Source: a bacterium 1xD42-87
GTDB lineage: Bacteria > Bacillota > Clostridia > Lachnospirales > Lachnospiraceae
Assembly: GCA_003611805.1 (NCBI GenBank)
Contig: RAYM01000035.1
Coordinates: 1-64,000, forward strand
Reading direction: 5' to 3'
Length of the DNA stretch: 64,000 nucleotides
The position numbers were made by a program, and so were the translations under genes. Of the stretch, positions 44,560 through 52,519 are shown one piece after another. The notes under the pieces were generated by a model. It made no database searches. It worked only from the letters and a program-made list of their open reading frames with translations, and was not told the DNA's origin. The first letter of the stretch is position 1. Each line of letters opens with the position of its first letter.

Positions 44560-44669
44560 TCTGCCCTCCATGTTACAGCTCTGCTATGAGTCAAATTGGG
44601 ATGAAAATGCCGTATTTTTGGCATTTGTATCGCTTTTTTGAGACTGCTTTGAGGAATTTTGCACCCGTG

Positions 44670-45281
44670 TTATTGTTCGCTTAGGTAATCCTCCACAAAG
44701 GTTTTATAGCCGTCCACATCTGCGCCCACAATCGGGTCGCCCACGATATTTCCGTCACCGTCGATAAACAGGGTGGTGGGGACGCCGATCACGTCCTTTA
44801 AGATTGGGGCAAAGTCCGCGTTGGCAATCAGGTTGGTAAAGTCAACACCCGCCTGTTGTGTTATGTCAACCGCAAGATCGCGGTGCTCGGTGTCTTCCTC
44901 CCCGTTGATGTCGATAATCAGACCGACGATCTGTACGTTGTCCGGCATTTCTTTCGCCCATTCGCCAAGCTCCGGCATTTCCCCGATACAGGGACCGCAG
45001 AAGGTGCCCCAGATATTGAGCACAGTCAGGTCTTTTTCGGCAAAAATGCTTTCCGTGACCGTGCTGCCGTCTAGATCCGTCGCCGTGAACGCGGGAAATG
45101 CGGTGCTTTCCTGTTCCGCCTGTGCTGTTTCTGCCGTATTGTTTCCGGCGGGGGGAGTAGTGGTGTTCTCCGTGTTTCCACTTCCGGTGGGTGTGCCCGC
45201 GCAGCCGGCAAACACTGCCACGGAAAGCAGGGCGGTGCAAAGGGCGGTATATTTTTTCATACGAGTTGTTTTATGTTTCAT
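44670..45281 (-). CDS. TlpA-family thioredoxin-like lipoprotein
   Basis: A 203-residue extracytoplasmic disulfide reductase. It has a signal peptide with lipobox FAGC (Cys27), a Thr/Asn/Gln-rich linker (28-60), then a thioredoxin fold with active site NIWGTFCGPCIGEMPEL (CGPC at 95-98) and the cis-Pro loop GVPTTLFID. It reduces disulfides in exported proteins. ATG 45281 has GGAGG six bases upstream, better than the longer frame. Gene order TlpA, CXXC peptide, polyferredoxin is an operon with promoter at 45500-45471. Confidence 0.93.
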   Translation of the reverse strand: MKHKTTRMKKYTALCTALLSVAVFAGCAGTPTGSGNTENTTTPPAGNNTAETAQAEQESTAFPAFTATDLDGSTVTESIFAEKDLTVLNIWGTFCGPCIGEMPELGEWAKEMPDNVQIVGLIIDINGEEDTEHRDLAVDITQQAGVDFTNLIANADFAPILKDVIGVPTTLFIDGDGNIVGDPIVGADVDGYKTFVEDYLSEQ

Positions 45282-45310
45282 TGCTGCCTCCATATAAAAA
45301 TGTTTTCTTG

Positions 45311-45466
45311 TTATTTTTGCGGCGTCTGCTTCCACGTGATCTGTCCCAGATGTTCGCCAAGTGCATCCAGATGTGCCTCATCAGCGGCTCCGGCGTGAAT
45401 GTCCGCATAAAAGCCATTGCTTTCCTTTTTCTGCCGGATCAATCCGGGCACAGATATCAGCAACAC
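45311..45466 (-). pseudogene. Short coding-like remnant upstream of tlpA
   Basis: A minus-strand frame of 51 codons (GTG 45466; ends HLGQITWKQTPQK) has coding-like composition (NGFYADIHAGAADEAHLDAL). It lacks a convincing ribosome site. It could be the tail of a deleted gene or a small gene of its own. I do not recognise the family. Confidence 0.3.
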
Positions 45467-45470
45467 CGAA

Positions 45471-45500
45471 ATTATATCATATCTTCGGACGGGTTCACAA
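45471..45500 (-). promoter_or_regulatory. Promoter of the tlpA operon
   Basis: On the minus strand TTGTGA (45500-45495) and perfect TATAAT (45476-45471), with an 18-nt spacer. Confidence 0.65.
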
Positions 45501-45593
45501 TGATATGTTTTATTCCCGCGTGGTTTTTGGCTTGAGAGATAAACAGATTGGGGGATGAATTTTTTATGGCGGGAAAGGGTGTATCATGATACG

Positions 45594-45758
45594 ATGGAAA
45601 AGGAGGATGCCTTTGCTCCTCATGCTGGCAGAATTTTTGTATTTCTGACATTGGCGGTCTGGGGCGTGCTCGCCAGAAGGGTGAGACGGAAAGCGCCATC
45701 GCCCGTCTGGATGATTGTGGTGTCCGCAGTGCTTGGAATTTTGATAAAATGTATTTAA
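45594..45758 (+). CDS. Possible small membrane protein
   Basis: A 54-residue frame with two hydrophobic stretches (IFVFLTLAVWGVLA and VWMIVVSAVLGILI) separated by a basic turn, as in small two-helix membrane proteins. The ribosome site is poor and I do not recognise a family, so it may be fortuitous. Confidence 0.35.
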   Translation: MEKEDAFAPHAGRIFVFLTLAVWGVLARRVRRKAPSPVWMIVVSAVLGILIKCI

Positions 45759-45810
45759 TCGGACATCATAAAAATGTGATGTTCGGGAGAGGAACGGTTA
45801 AGGAGCAACT

Positions 45811-46422
45811 ATGTTTTGGGATAACGTGTCAGGATTGTATGATTTGTTTGAAACGATTTATAACGGAAAGGTGTACCGCGGGCTTGGCAGAAAAGTGGCG
45901 GAGGAAATCGCGCCGGATGATGTGGTGCTGGAGTGTGCCTGCGGGACGGGCGCGATCAGCAGTTATATCGCCCCGAAGTGCCGGAAGCTGGTTGCAACGG
46001 ACTTTTCCGTGGGGATGCTGAGGCAGACGGCAAAAAACTGCCGCGCCTACGACAACGTGAAAATTCGGCGTGCAGATATGACACATCTGAAATGCCGCGA
46101 TAACAGATTCGATAAGGTCGTTGCGGGAAATGTGATACATCTGCTGGACAATCCCCGCGCAGCATTAAAGGAGCTGGTACGGGTCTGCAAGCCGGGCGGT
46201 AAGATTATCGTGCCAACCTATATTAATGCGTCGGCAGGCGTGAATAGGAAAGCAGTGCGCCTGCTGGAACTGGCGGGCGCCGATTTTAAGAGACAGTACG
46301 ACCTCCAATCTTACCAAAAGTTTTTTGAGGACGCGGGGTATGGGAATATCGCTTACTTTGTGGTGGAGGGTCGGATGCCCTGCGCGGTGGCGGTGATTAC
46401 GAATGAGCCTCTTGTTTTCTGA
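45811..46422 (+). CDS. Class I SAM-dependent methyltransferase
   Basis: A 203-residue methyltransferase with motif I VVLECACGTGAISSYIAPKC (about 38-57), the acidic residue after strand 2 (LVATDFS), and the post-motif DKVVAGNVIHLLDNPRAALK. UbiE/Methyltransf-11-like. The acceptor is unknown. GGTTAAGGAG precedes ATG 45811. Confidence 0.9.
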   Translation: MFWDNVSGLYDLFETIYNGKVYRGLGRKVAEEIAPDDVVLECACGTGAISSYIAPKCRKLVATDFSVGMLRQTAKNCRAYDNVKIRRADMTHLKCRDNRFDKVVAGNVIHLLDNPRAALKELVRVCKPGGKIIVPTYINASAGVNRKAVRLLELAGADFKRQYDLQSYQKFFEDAGYGNIAYFVVEGRMPCAVAVITNEPLVF

Positions 46423-46424
46423 AA

Positions 46425-46901
46425 CTATATTGATTCAACAGGAAAAAACAGCTTGTTTTTTCCTGTTGCAGGCTCAGTATAATCACACACTGCCCCCGCA
46501 AGTTTCATTCCTTTTTCAGAAATGGCATTATTTATTACCTCGTCAAATATTTCGCGATACCTGTTGGGTTCAACGTCCACAACCATATATTTTCGCGCCG
46601 GCATAACCCATTTAGTCCATCCTTCAGGTGCAAATGCATCAGCATATGTTTCAACGCCCGCAAGATATAATCCTCTTGTAAACTGATGGGTCCATGGACG
46701 AAAAGACCTGCTCTCATCACTCATTGCTCCCCAAAATCCAACATATGTCCCATCTGAATTTTTCATTCCAAGAGCAGCCACCTCATTAAAATGAGAATTG
46801 GCTTCTTGCCATAACTGTTGGGCAATATTTTTTTCTGCGGTACATAAGCCTTCTTTTCCGATCACAGTAATCATTGGTAAATCTATAATCTTTATTTCCA
46901 T
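46425..46901 (-). CDS. GyrI-like / effector-binding-domain protein
   Basis: A 158-residue stand-alone SRPBCC-like effector-binding domain (AraC effector-binding/GyrI-like): VIGKEGLCTAEKNIAQQLW near the start, a central GTYVGFWGAMS, and EGWTKWVMPARKYMVVDVEP. It probably binds a small hydrophobic ligand. It is convergent with the methyltransferase. Confidence 0.85.
   Translation of the reverse strand: MEIKIIDLPMITVIGKEGLCTAEKNIAQQLWQEANSHFNEVAALGMKNSDGTYVGFWGAMSDESRSFRPWTHQFTRGLYLAGVETYADAFAPEGWTKWVMPARKYMVVDVEPNRYREIFDEVINNAISEKGMKLAGAVCDYTEPATGKNKLFFPVESI
46436..46468. terminator. Bidirectional terminator between methyltransferase and GyrI-like gene
   Basis: A perfect 15-bp stem CAACAGGAAAAAACA/TGTTTTTTCCTGTTG with a 3-nt loop. 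It lies inside the last codons of the minus-strand gene and just past the plus-strand stop. Confidence 0.7.
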
Positions 46902-47118
46902 AAGCAATACCCTGCCTCCTTTTTCTCGTCTTTATTACCATTCCTTTATATTGGGCCTTGGTTCACCACAAATTGGTCCGCATCATTGCAAAATAATATT
47001 TTGGCTTTCGTAAACCCGTTTCTGGCGGGTTCGCTCCCTTTCTCAGACAAATCTTTCAGATATTGCTTTGTCATATATTTCACGTCAAAATAGCTGCCTT
47101 CGTAGGTACATAGCCCGT

Positions 47119-47691
47119 CTATTGTTTCTGTTGTGGTATGATTCTTTTCTTTCTCTCCTCCGCTTTTGGATTTAATTTGGCATATACATAGGTATCTTTC
47201 CAAATCGCTTTTCCGGCGGCGTCTTTCCAGAAATATACATTTTTCCTAAAATGGGCTTCCCGCTGGAATCCTAATGCTTCAAGCAATTTCCACGAGTTCT
47301 TATTGTCGGGATCGCATTCCGCATAGATTCTGTGCACGCCGTCTGCAAATGCCTGCTGGATTAAAGCTTTGCAGCTCTCTGAGGCATAGCCGCTTCCCCA
47401 GTAGTTCCGATTAAATACATAACCGATTTCCAGCGATTCAAAGTCGCGTTTTCCTATATATACATTGCCGATCATTTTATGAGAGGCTTTCAATTCGACG
47501 GCAATCATTTCCTCTGTACTTATGCGCCAATCCAGATTATCTTTTGTTTCATTAAAAGTCAGCGGTTTATAGGGTTCGTATTTCACCACTTCTGGATCGG
47601 ACAAATATTCAAATAGGTCCTGTATATCTTCTTTCCTGTATCTTCTTAAAATCAACCTTTCTGATTCTGTTACGATTATTTTGTTTTCCAT
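47119..47691 (-). CDS. GNAT-family N-acetyltransferase (RimJ/RimL type)
   Basis: A 190-residue acetyltransferase: RLILRRYRKEDIQDLFEYLS, acetyl-CoA region EIGYVFNRNYWGSGYASESC, and NKNSWKLLEALGFQREAHFR. RimJ/L-like enzymes modify proteins or amino-acid-like antibiotics. It ends in a basic tail. The 210 bases after it to the GyrI-like gene contain a coding-like but unrecognised minus-strand frame. Confidence 0.9.
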   Translation of the reverse strand: MENKIIVTESERLILRRYRKEDIQDLFEYLSDPEVVKYEPYKPLTFNETKDNLDWRISTEEMIAVELKASHKMIGNVYIGKRDFESLEIGYVFNRNYWGSGYASESCKALIQQAFADGVHRIYAECDPDNKNSWKLLEALGFQREAHFRKNVYFWKDAAGKAIWKDTYVYAKLNPKAEERKKRIIPQQKQ

Positions 47692-47793
47692 GTCATTCTC
47701 CTTATACCATAAATGATTTTAAGATGTAAAGTCTTTTATGCTTTTTATGTATCGAAAGTGACAGGAAGCCACCACCATTTCTTCATACGGCGG

Positions 47794-47822
47794 TTTCCAA
47801 CACTTCTATGGAATAGTATAAT
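47794..47822 (+). promoter_or_regulatory. Candidate promoter in the 47692-47986 gap
   Basis: TTTCCA (47794-47799) and TATAAT (47817-47822) spaced 17 nt. A second candidate, TTGTTT (47919) with TAAAAT (47942), is closer to the next gene. Otherwise the AT-rich gap shows no gene. Confidence 0.4.
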
Positions 47823-47986
47823 CTATATGAATTCTGTTGGGGGAACATTTTGCATTTCTAATAAAAGATGTGCCACATTTTTTACAACTCGCACCGAAAC
47901 AATATGTTTTTTCTTTTCTTGTTTTTTGATCCGCTATAAAGTAAAATAAATAAAATCATTGTGCAATTAGATAGGAATGGAGGGCG

Positions 47987-48244
47987 ATGATAGACAGGGC
48001 GAAAGCACATACCAATGTGGGCGGAATACACATCATGCAGATCTTTACCGATACCGTGCCAGCCCCAGCGCACATTGCGCCCTTTGCGGTCGGGATTGCA
48101 AAGGATGGGGAAATCTGGGATCTGTATCATGACTGGGAGATTTTGCAGTTTAAGTTCTATACCTTTGAGGACGAGCATCCCGGCGTGCAAAAACACCTTC
48201 ATGCGTCGAACAGAATCGTTGCCCGCAGACCAGAGAACGGATAG
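47987..48244 (+). CDS. Hypothetical 85-residue protein
   Basis: I do not recognise this protein (VGGIHIMQIFTDTVPAPAH, then AKDGEIWDLYHDWEILQFKF). It has a good GGAGGGCG ribosome site before ATG 47987 and natural-looking composition. It is followed after 16 nt by the alpha/beta hydrolase. It may be intact or the end of a longer lost gene. Confidence 0.55.
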   Translation: MIDRAKAHTNVGGIHIMQIFTDTVPAPAHIAPFAVGIAKDGEIWDLYHDWEILQFKFYTFEDEHPGVQKHLHASNRIVARRPENG

Positions 48245-48260
48245 AGGAAAGGGGAAAAAC

Positions 48261-49019
48261 ATGCAGATTGAAAACATAACCATATCACACCATAACAGAA
48301 CGATCGATGCAGCGTACTATAAGCCGGACGGGGAGGGCAGCTTTCCGCTGGTGATTTTCAGCCATGGTTATAATGGGCACAAGGCGGATTTTTTGGTTTC
48401 GGCTGAATATTTTGCAAAAAGCGGGATCGGTGCGGTCTGTTTTACTTTTTGCGGCGGCAGTACGAGGGATTTGAGCGGTTTTCCGACCACGGAGATGACC
48501 TTGTTTACGGAGAGGGAAGATCTGCTTGCCGTTTTAGATGAAGCGAAACAGTGGTCATGGGTGGACAGCAGCCAGATCTATCTGTTCGGCGCCAGTCAGG
48601 GCGGCATGGTTTCCGCGCTGGCGGCGGAGGAAAGAGGTAGTGAGATTCAGGGGCTTATTCTGTTGTATCCGGCTTTCTGTATTGCGGATGACTGGAACGA
48701 GCGCTTTCAAAAGCCGGAGGATATTCCCGATACGGAAGTTTTGTGGGACATGACGCTGGGGCGCAGGTTTTTTGAATCCATCCGCGATTTCCGCATCAGA
48801 GAGCAGATCGGGAAATTCGGCGGACAGGTCCTTCTGATGCACGGCACAGAGGATGAGGTCGTGGGTCTGGAATACGCAAAATGGGCATCCGAAAACTATC
48901 CGAATGCCCGACTGGAACTGTTTCACGGAGAACCGCACGGGTTTTCAGAGGACGGGAACCGGCGGATGGAAGCAATGGCGCTGTATTTCATCCATGAGTG
49001 TATGGCGGACAGAGGATAA
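48261..49019 (+). CDS. Alpha/beta hydrolase
   Basis: A 252-residue serine hydrolase. The oxyanion region is VIFSHGYNGHKADF, the nucleophile elbow LFGASQGGMVSALA (Ser near residue 113), the acid Asp/Glu in LMHGTEDEVVGLEY, and the His in HGEPHGFSEDG. No signal peptide. Resembles small esterases or dienelactone-hydrolase-like enzymes. ATG 48261 follows GAGGAAAGGGG; the longer open frame upstream overlaps the preceding gene and is not native. Confidence 0.92.
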   Translation: MQIENITISHHNRTIDAAYYKPDGEGSFPLVIFSHGYNGHKADFLVSAEYFAKSGIGAVCFTFCGGSTRDLSGFPTTEMTLFTEREDLLAVLDEAKQWSWVDSSQIYLFGASQGGMVSALAAEERGSEIQGLILLYPAFCIADDWNERFQKPEDIPDTEVLWDMTLGRRFFESIRDFRIREQIGKFGGQVLLMHGTEDEVVGLEYAKWASENYPNARLELFHGEPHGFSEDGNRRMEAMALYFIHECMADRG

Positions 49020-49109
49020 GCCGCGGTGGCTGCGCGCAATCGCGCCGTTCAGTTTTTAGAAATAGTTTAAGAGCCTGTCAGCAGAAATCGGGATTTAGGA
49101 GACACAGGA

Positions 49110-49472
49110 ATGAAATTAAAGAATATTTTGATCGTTGTGAAAGACATGGAAAAGGCAAGACAGTTTTACCATGACCTGTTCGGGCTTGATGTGGTGCTGG
49201 ACAATGACGGTAACATGATTCTGACGGAGGGGCTTGTGCTTCAGGACGAGAAAATCTGGAAGCAGTTTCTGGAAAGAGACATTACTGCACAAAGCAACGC
49301 CAGCGAATTATATTTTGAGGAACGTGATCTGGAAGCGTTTATCAAGAAACTGGATCGGTTATATCCTGAAATCCAGTATGTCAATCGGCTTATGACACAT
49401 AGCTGGGGACAGAAAGTCGTTCGCTTTTATGATCCGGACGGCAATCTGATCGAAGTGGGAACACCGATGTAA
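49110..49472 (+). CDS. VOC-family (glyoxalase-like) protein
   Basis: A 120-residue VOC domain: LKNILIVVKDMEKARQFYHD at the start, GLDVVLDNDGNMILTEGLVL, and the C-terminal metal-site-like FYDPDGNLIEVG. Members include lyases, dioxygenases and resistance proteins; without a full set of metal ligands the role cannot be told. The HIT gene follows after 16 nt. Confidence 0.9.
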   Translation: MKLKNILIVVKDMEKARQFYHDLFGLDVVLDNDGNMILTEGLVLQDEKIWKQFLERDITAQSNASELYFEERDLEAFIKKLDRLYPEIQYVNRLMTHSWGQKVVRFYDPDGNLIEVGTPM

Positions 49473-49488
49473 CATCAGGGAGGGAAAC

Positions 49489-49938
49489 ATGGATAACTGC
49501 TTAATCTGCGAGAGAATCGCATGGATCAGGGAAAACAGAAATCCCTATTTTGTCCGGGAACTTCATACGGGATATGTTGTCTTAGGCGACAGCCAGAGGT
49601 TCAAGGGGTACACGCTGTTTTTGTGCAAACGGCACGCCTATGAACTGCACGAGCTGGAACTGCATTTCAGGGACGAATTTCTGCACGAGATGGCTGTCGT
49701 GGCGGAGGCAGTTTACCATGCCTTTCAGCCGGATAAACTGAATTATGCGTTGCTTGGCGTGGGGCGCGGTCTGCATATGCACTGGCATATTTATCCGAGA
49801 AGGGAGGGCGACACGCCGAACCCCGGTCCCGTGTGGCAGCTTGGAAAAGAATTAACGGATGAAAGGTATCAGCCGACGGGGGAGGAATTAGAGCAGTTAA
49901 AAGCCAGATTAAAAGAAGAGTTGGATAAACTGCTGTGA
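49489..49938 (+). CDS. HIT-family nucleotide hydrolase
   Basis: A 149-residue histidine-triad protein with the catalytic triad GLHMHWHIYPR near residues 94-104 and CLICERIAWIRENRNPY at the start. HIT proteins hydrolyse AMP-linked substrates. It follows the VOC gene closely and is probably co-transcribed. Confidence 0.92.
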   Translation: MDNCLICERIAWIRENRNPYFVRELHTGYVVLGDSQRFKGYTLFLCKRHAYELHELELHFRDEFLHEMAVVAEAVYHAFQPDKLNYALLGVGRGLHMHWHIYPRREGDTPNPGPVWQLGKELTDERYQPTGEELEQLKARLKEELDKLL

Positions 49939-49958
49939 GTTTTTGGAATATATTGTAA

Positions 49959-50105
49959 TTATGTACTGACACGTACGAAAATAATAGAGTGATGCAGCAT
50001 CTCATTGAAAAGAACGGTTTTCAGAAATGCGGCACTATTTATGCTGCGGATGGCTCGCCGTCGTTCTGTTTTTCCCGGCAGCCAGCCGATCCTGTTTCCC
50101 AGTGA
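49959..50105 (+). pseudogene. C-terminal tail of a GNAT acetyltransferase
   Basis: The open frame reads TDTYENNRVMQHLIEKNGFQ then KCGTIYAADGSP, the typical GNAT C-terminal segment. The rest of the gene is missing. It ends where the carbamoyltransferase remnant begins. Confidence 0.65.
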
Positions 50106-50398
50106 CGCTGGATAAATACCTGTTCTGCGGCAAAAACGGCAATATTGGTCTTGCGTGGAAGGAAGCTTCCGAAGTGCTGGGATTTGAACTGTCACAGTGC
50201 TACGGCGCGGGCTATGAAATAGATGACGTGAGGGTGTACCATGAGATAGAAACGGCGGTCAAAGGAAAGGATATTATATGTACGGATTCTCTGTCAGCGG
50301 ATGCAATAGAGTCGGAATATTTTGTGGGGTATGCGTTTAAGAAGAATCTGCTTGTGGTTCAGCAGGCGGTGATGGTGTGGTGTCTGAGAAATCTGTAA
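50105..50398 (+). pseudogene. Remnant of an ornithine/aspartate carbamoyltransferase-like gene
   Basis: The frame contains NIGLAWKEASEVLGFELSQC, VYHEIETAVKGKDIICTDSL and the C-terminal SEYFVGYAFKKNLLVVQQAV. These match the second domain of clostridial carbamoyltransferases. An internal deletion joins the CTDSL segment directly to the final helix, and the whole carbamoyl-phosphate-binding half is missing. Non-functional. Confidence 0.55.
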
Positions 50399-50447
50399 GA
50401 TAAAACAGGGCACTTGGCAAATATAGAATGTAGAGGAGGAAGGGTGA

Positions 50448-51152
50448 ATGAATATTGATACCTATAAAGCATATATTTCAGCGGAAACGATGATGGGACC
50501 AAACAGCGCAAGGATATTGGCGGAGCTGTTTGACAAATATCCTTTGCGGCTTGCCGCTGACGACGTGATACTCGATCTGGGATGCGGGACGGGACTGACA
50601 AGCCTAATCATTGCCAGAGAGACAGGGGCGAAAGTCTTTGCGAACGATTTATGGGTGAGCGCGGAAGAAAATGGGAAGCGGTTTGCCGGGTGGGGCGTTG
50701 GAGAGCAGGTAACGCCCGTCTGTGAGGATGCGAACGACCTTCACTTTGAGAAGAAACAGTTTTGTGTGCTGGTCAGTATCGACTCCTACCATTATTTTGC
50801 GGGAAACGAGGGCTTTTTTCAGGAAAAGATTTTGCCGTTTATGAAAGACGGCGGAGAGGTTCTGATCGGAATCCCCGGCCTAAAGGATGCCTATGCAGAC
50901 CGCGCAGAGGAACTGCTTTCTGACTGGCTCGGAGACGACGCTTATATGTTCAAAAACCCGGAACGCTGGAAAGAACTTATCGGCGGCGACAGAATCGAAG
51001 TGGTGGAAACATGGGAGATGGATTGTTTCAGTCAGGCATGGGCGGAGTGGCTTGCGACAGATAATGAATATGCGCGCGGGGACAGGAAGTATTATGAAAC
51101 GCTCATCAAGCCTTATACTTGTTTTGTGGGGATTTACATCAAATTAAAATAA
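50448..51152 (+). CDS. Class I SAM-dependent methyltransferase
   Basis: A 234-residue methyltransferase: motif I VILDLGCGTGLTSLIIARET (about 41-60), the acidic partner in VFANDLWVSAEE, and LVSIDSYHYFAG after strand 4. Acceptor unknown. A GGAGGAAGG site precedes ATG 50448. Transcribed alone. Confidence 0.9.
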   Translation: MNIDTYKAYISAETMMGPNSARILAELFDKYPLRLAADDVILDLGCGTGLTSLIIARETGAKVFANDLWVSAEENGKRFAGWGVGEQVTPVCEDANDLHFEKKQFCVLVSIDSYHYFAGNEGFFQEKILPFMKDGGEVLIGIPGLKDAYADRAEELLSDWLGDDAYMFKNPERWKELIGGDRIEVVETWEMDCFSQAWAEWLATDNEYARGDRKYYETLIKPYTCFVGIYIKLK

Positions 51153-51279
51153 AATTCTCCGCACTTTGAAGTTGCGCGAATCAAAAAAATAGCGCATACA
51201 GATTGGTTGAAGCCTACCGAGGAAAAATATATACTGGTTATGCGGCGCTGCATAAGAAAAAGAAAAGGAGAATACTTTT

Positions 51280-51948
51280 ATGAGTTTTGGGAAAAATTTA
51301 CAGTTCCTGCGGCATCTGAGAGGAAATATGACACAGGAGGATCTGGCTGAAAAAATGCATATCAGCCGCCAGACGGTATCAAAATGGGAACTGGATGCAG
51401 CGCAGCCCGAAATGGAAAAGGCGGTAGAGCTTTGCGGTTTTTTCAACTGTACGCTGGATGATCTGTTCCGCGGGGATATGGTGGCATGCGGCGAAACGTA
51501 TACCAATCTGCGCGTCGAGACCGTTCCCGCTTTTCGCTATATCAAACATGCCGTTATCAGCGCAGACCCGGAGGGGGATGCTGTCAACAATGTGATATCC
51601 ATCGCTCGCAGCTGCGGGGTGGATCATCCCCGCGTCATCGGCTGGGATTTTCCGAATGTGTCACAGGAACAGGTCAATGTCTTCAATATGCACGGCTATG
51701 AGGCGGCGTGGGTATTGCCGGACGGGGTCGTTCCGCCTGACCGTGAGATATACGAACAGGCAGCCCATAAATATGCGGCAGTACACATTGAAAAGCCCTT
51801 TGACAATCCTTTTGTAACCATTCCGAACGCTTATAAAACACTTATGGAATACATGCGCGTGAATGGTTTCGAACACACGGAACAGGACGTGATTCCCTGC
51901 TTTGAAACAGACGGGGAGAGTATGGATATTTATATAGCATGTAAGTAG
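51280..51948 (+). CDS. XRE-family regulator with GyrI-like effector domain
   Basis: A 222-residue regulator. The N-terminal helix-turn-helix (about 4-60; GNMTQEDLAEKMHISRQTVS) is followed by a GyrI-like/effector-binding domain (about 75-220; FRYIKHAVISADPEGDAVNN and a terminal DGESMDIYIACK). It likely responds to a small lipophilic compound. It resembles the stand-alone domain at 46425 only at the fold level. Confidence 0.9.
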   Translation: MSFGKNLQFLRHLRGNMTQEDLAEKMHISRQTVSKWELDAAQPEMEKAVELCGFFNCTLDDLFRGDMVACGETYTNLRVETVPAFRYIKHAVISADPEGDAVNNVISIARSCGVDHPRVIGWDFPNVSQEQVNVFNMHGYEAAWVLPDGVVPPDREIYEQAAHKYAAVHIEKPFDNPFVTIPNAYKTLMEYMRVNGFEHTEQDVIPCFETDGESMDIYIACK

Positions 51949-52077
51949 TATATGAGACGGGAAACCTTGATGCTTTCGGGGTTTCCTGCCTTTCATTTTA
52001 TGCCGTTTAACTTCAAAATAAAGAATGACAGATTTTGAGACTATGATATAATCAGGATAAATCTAAAAAGCGGGGAG

Positions 52078-52197
52078 ATGAATATGCAAGAGGAATCGTT
52101 TGAAATAAAGCCTATATCGTATCAAATTCGGATCATAGAAGAATGCGATTTGGATAGTTTAATGTTGGTGAAAAGATGGTACGGGATATGGGAATGA
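52078..52197 (+). CDS. Short ORF, probably truncated gene
   Basis: A 39-residue frame (starts MNMQEESFEIKPISYQIRII) with GGGGAG before ATG 52078 and a possible promoter ATGACA (52025)/TATAAT (52047), 16-nt spacer. Coding-like but too short for a recognised family. Confidence 0.35.
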   Translation: MNMQEESFEIKPISYQIRIIEECDLDSLMLVKRWYGIWE

Positions 52198-52229
52198 CAA
52201 ATAAGCAATTTCAGGGCTTCCTGATAATC

Positions 52230-52272
52230 AAAAAGGAAACCTTGATACGTTCACTTTCAAGGTTTCCTTTTT
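52230..52272. terminator. Terminator after tRNA-Leu(AAG)
   Basis: A 16-bp stem AAAAAGGAAACCTTGA/TCAAGGTTTCCTTTTT with an 11-nt loop, T-rich on both strands. A related shorter hairpin (GGAAACC/GGTTTCC) lies at about 51960-51985 after the XRE gene. Confidence 0.85.
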
Positions 52273-52277
52273 CTCAC

Positions 52278-52361
52278 TGCGGAAGAAGGGACTTGAACCC
52301 TCACGTCGTTTCCAACACTAGATCCTTAGTCTAGCCTGTCTGCCAATTCCAGCACTTCCGC
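52278..52361 (-). tRNA. tRNA-Leu (anticodon AAG)
   Basis: A complete class II tRNA of 84 nt. Acceptor GCGGAAG/CTTCCGC with discriminator A, anticodon stem CTAGA/TCTAG around the loop CTAAGGA, a long variable arm, and T-arm GGGTTCAAGTCCC. CCA is not encoded. Reads CUU codons. Confidence 0.95.
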
Positions 52362-52383
52362 ATACGTTCACAACGCAAGTAAT

Positions 52384-52412
52384 ATATTACTATTTGAATC
52401 TTCAAAAGTCAA
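52384..52412 (-). promoter_or_regulatory. Promoter of tRNA-Leu(AAG)
   Basis: On the minus strand TTGACT (52412-52407) and TAATAT (52389-52384) spaced 17 nt, 22 nt before the tRNA. Confidence 0.8.
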
Positions 52413-52519
52413 GATGTTTTTCAAAATTTATTTCCAATTTATTTCCGAATTTTAATGAATCCGGAAAACAGGAGAGAGGGAGGCGGATTCTGAACAGGCC
52501 GCCTCCCCCATTCTCACGG

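Noticed and set aside
46946-47203. Minus-strand frame of 85 codons between the GNAT and GyrI-like genes
   Set aside because: Partly overlaps the GNAT gene, has no convincing start and no recognisable family; may be a remnant but cannot be supported.
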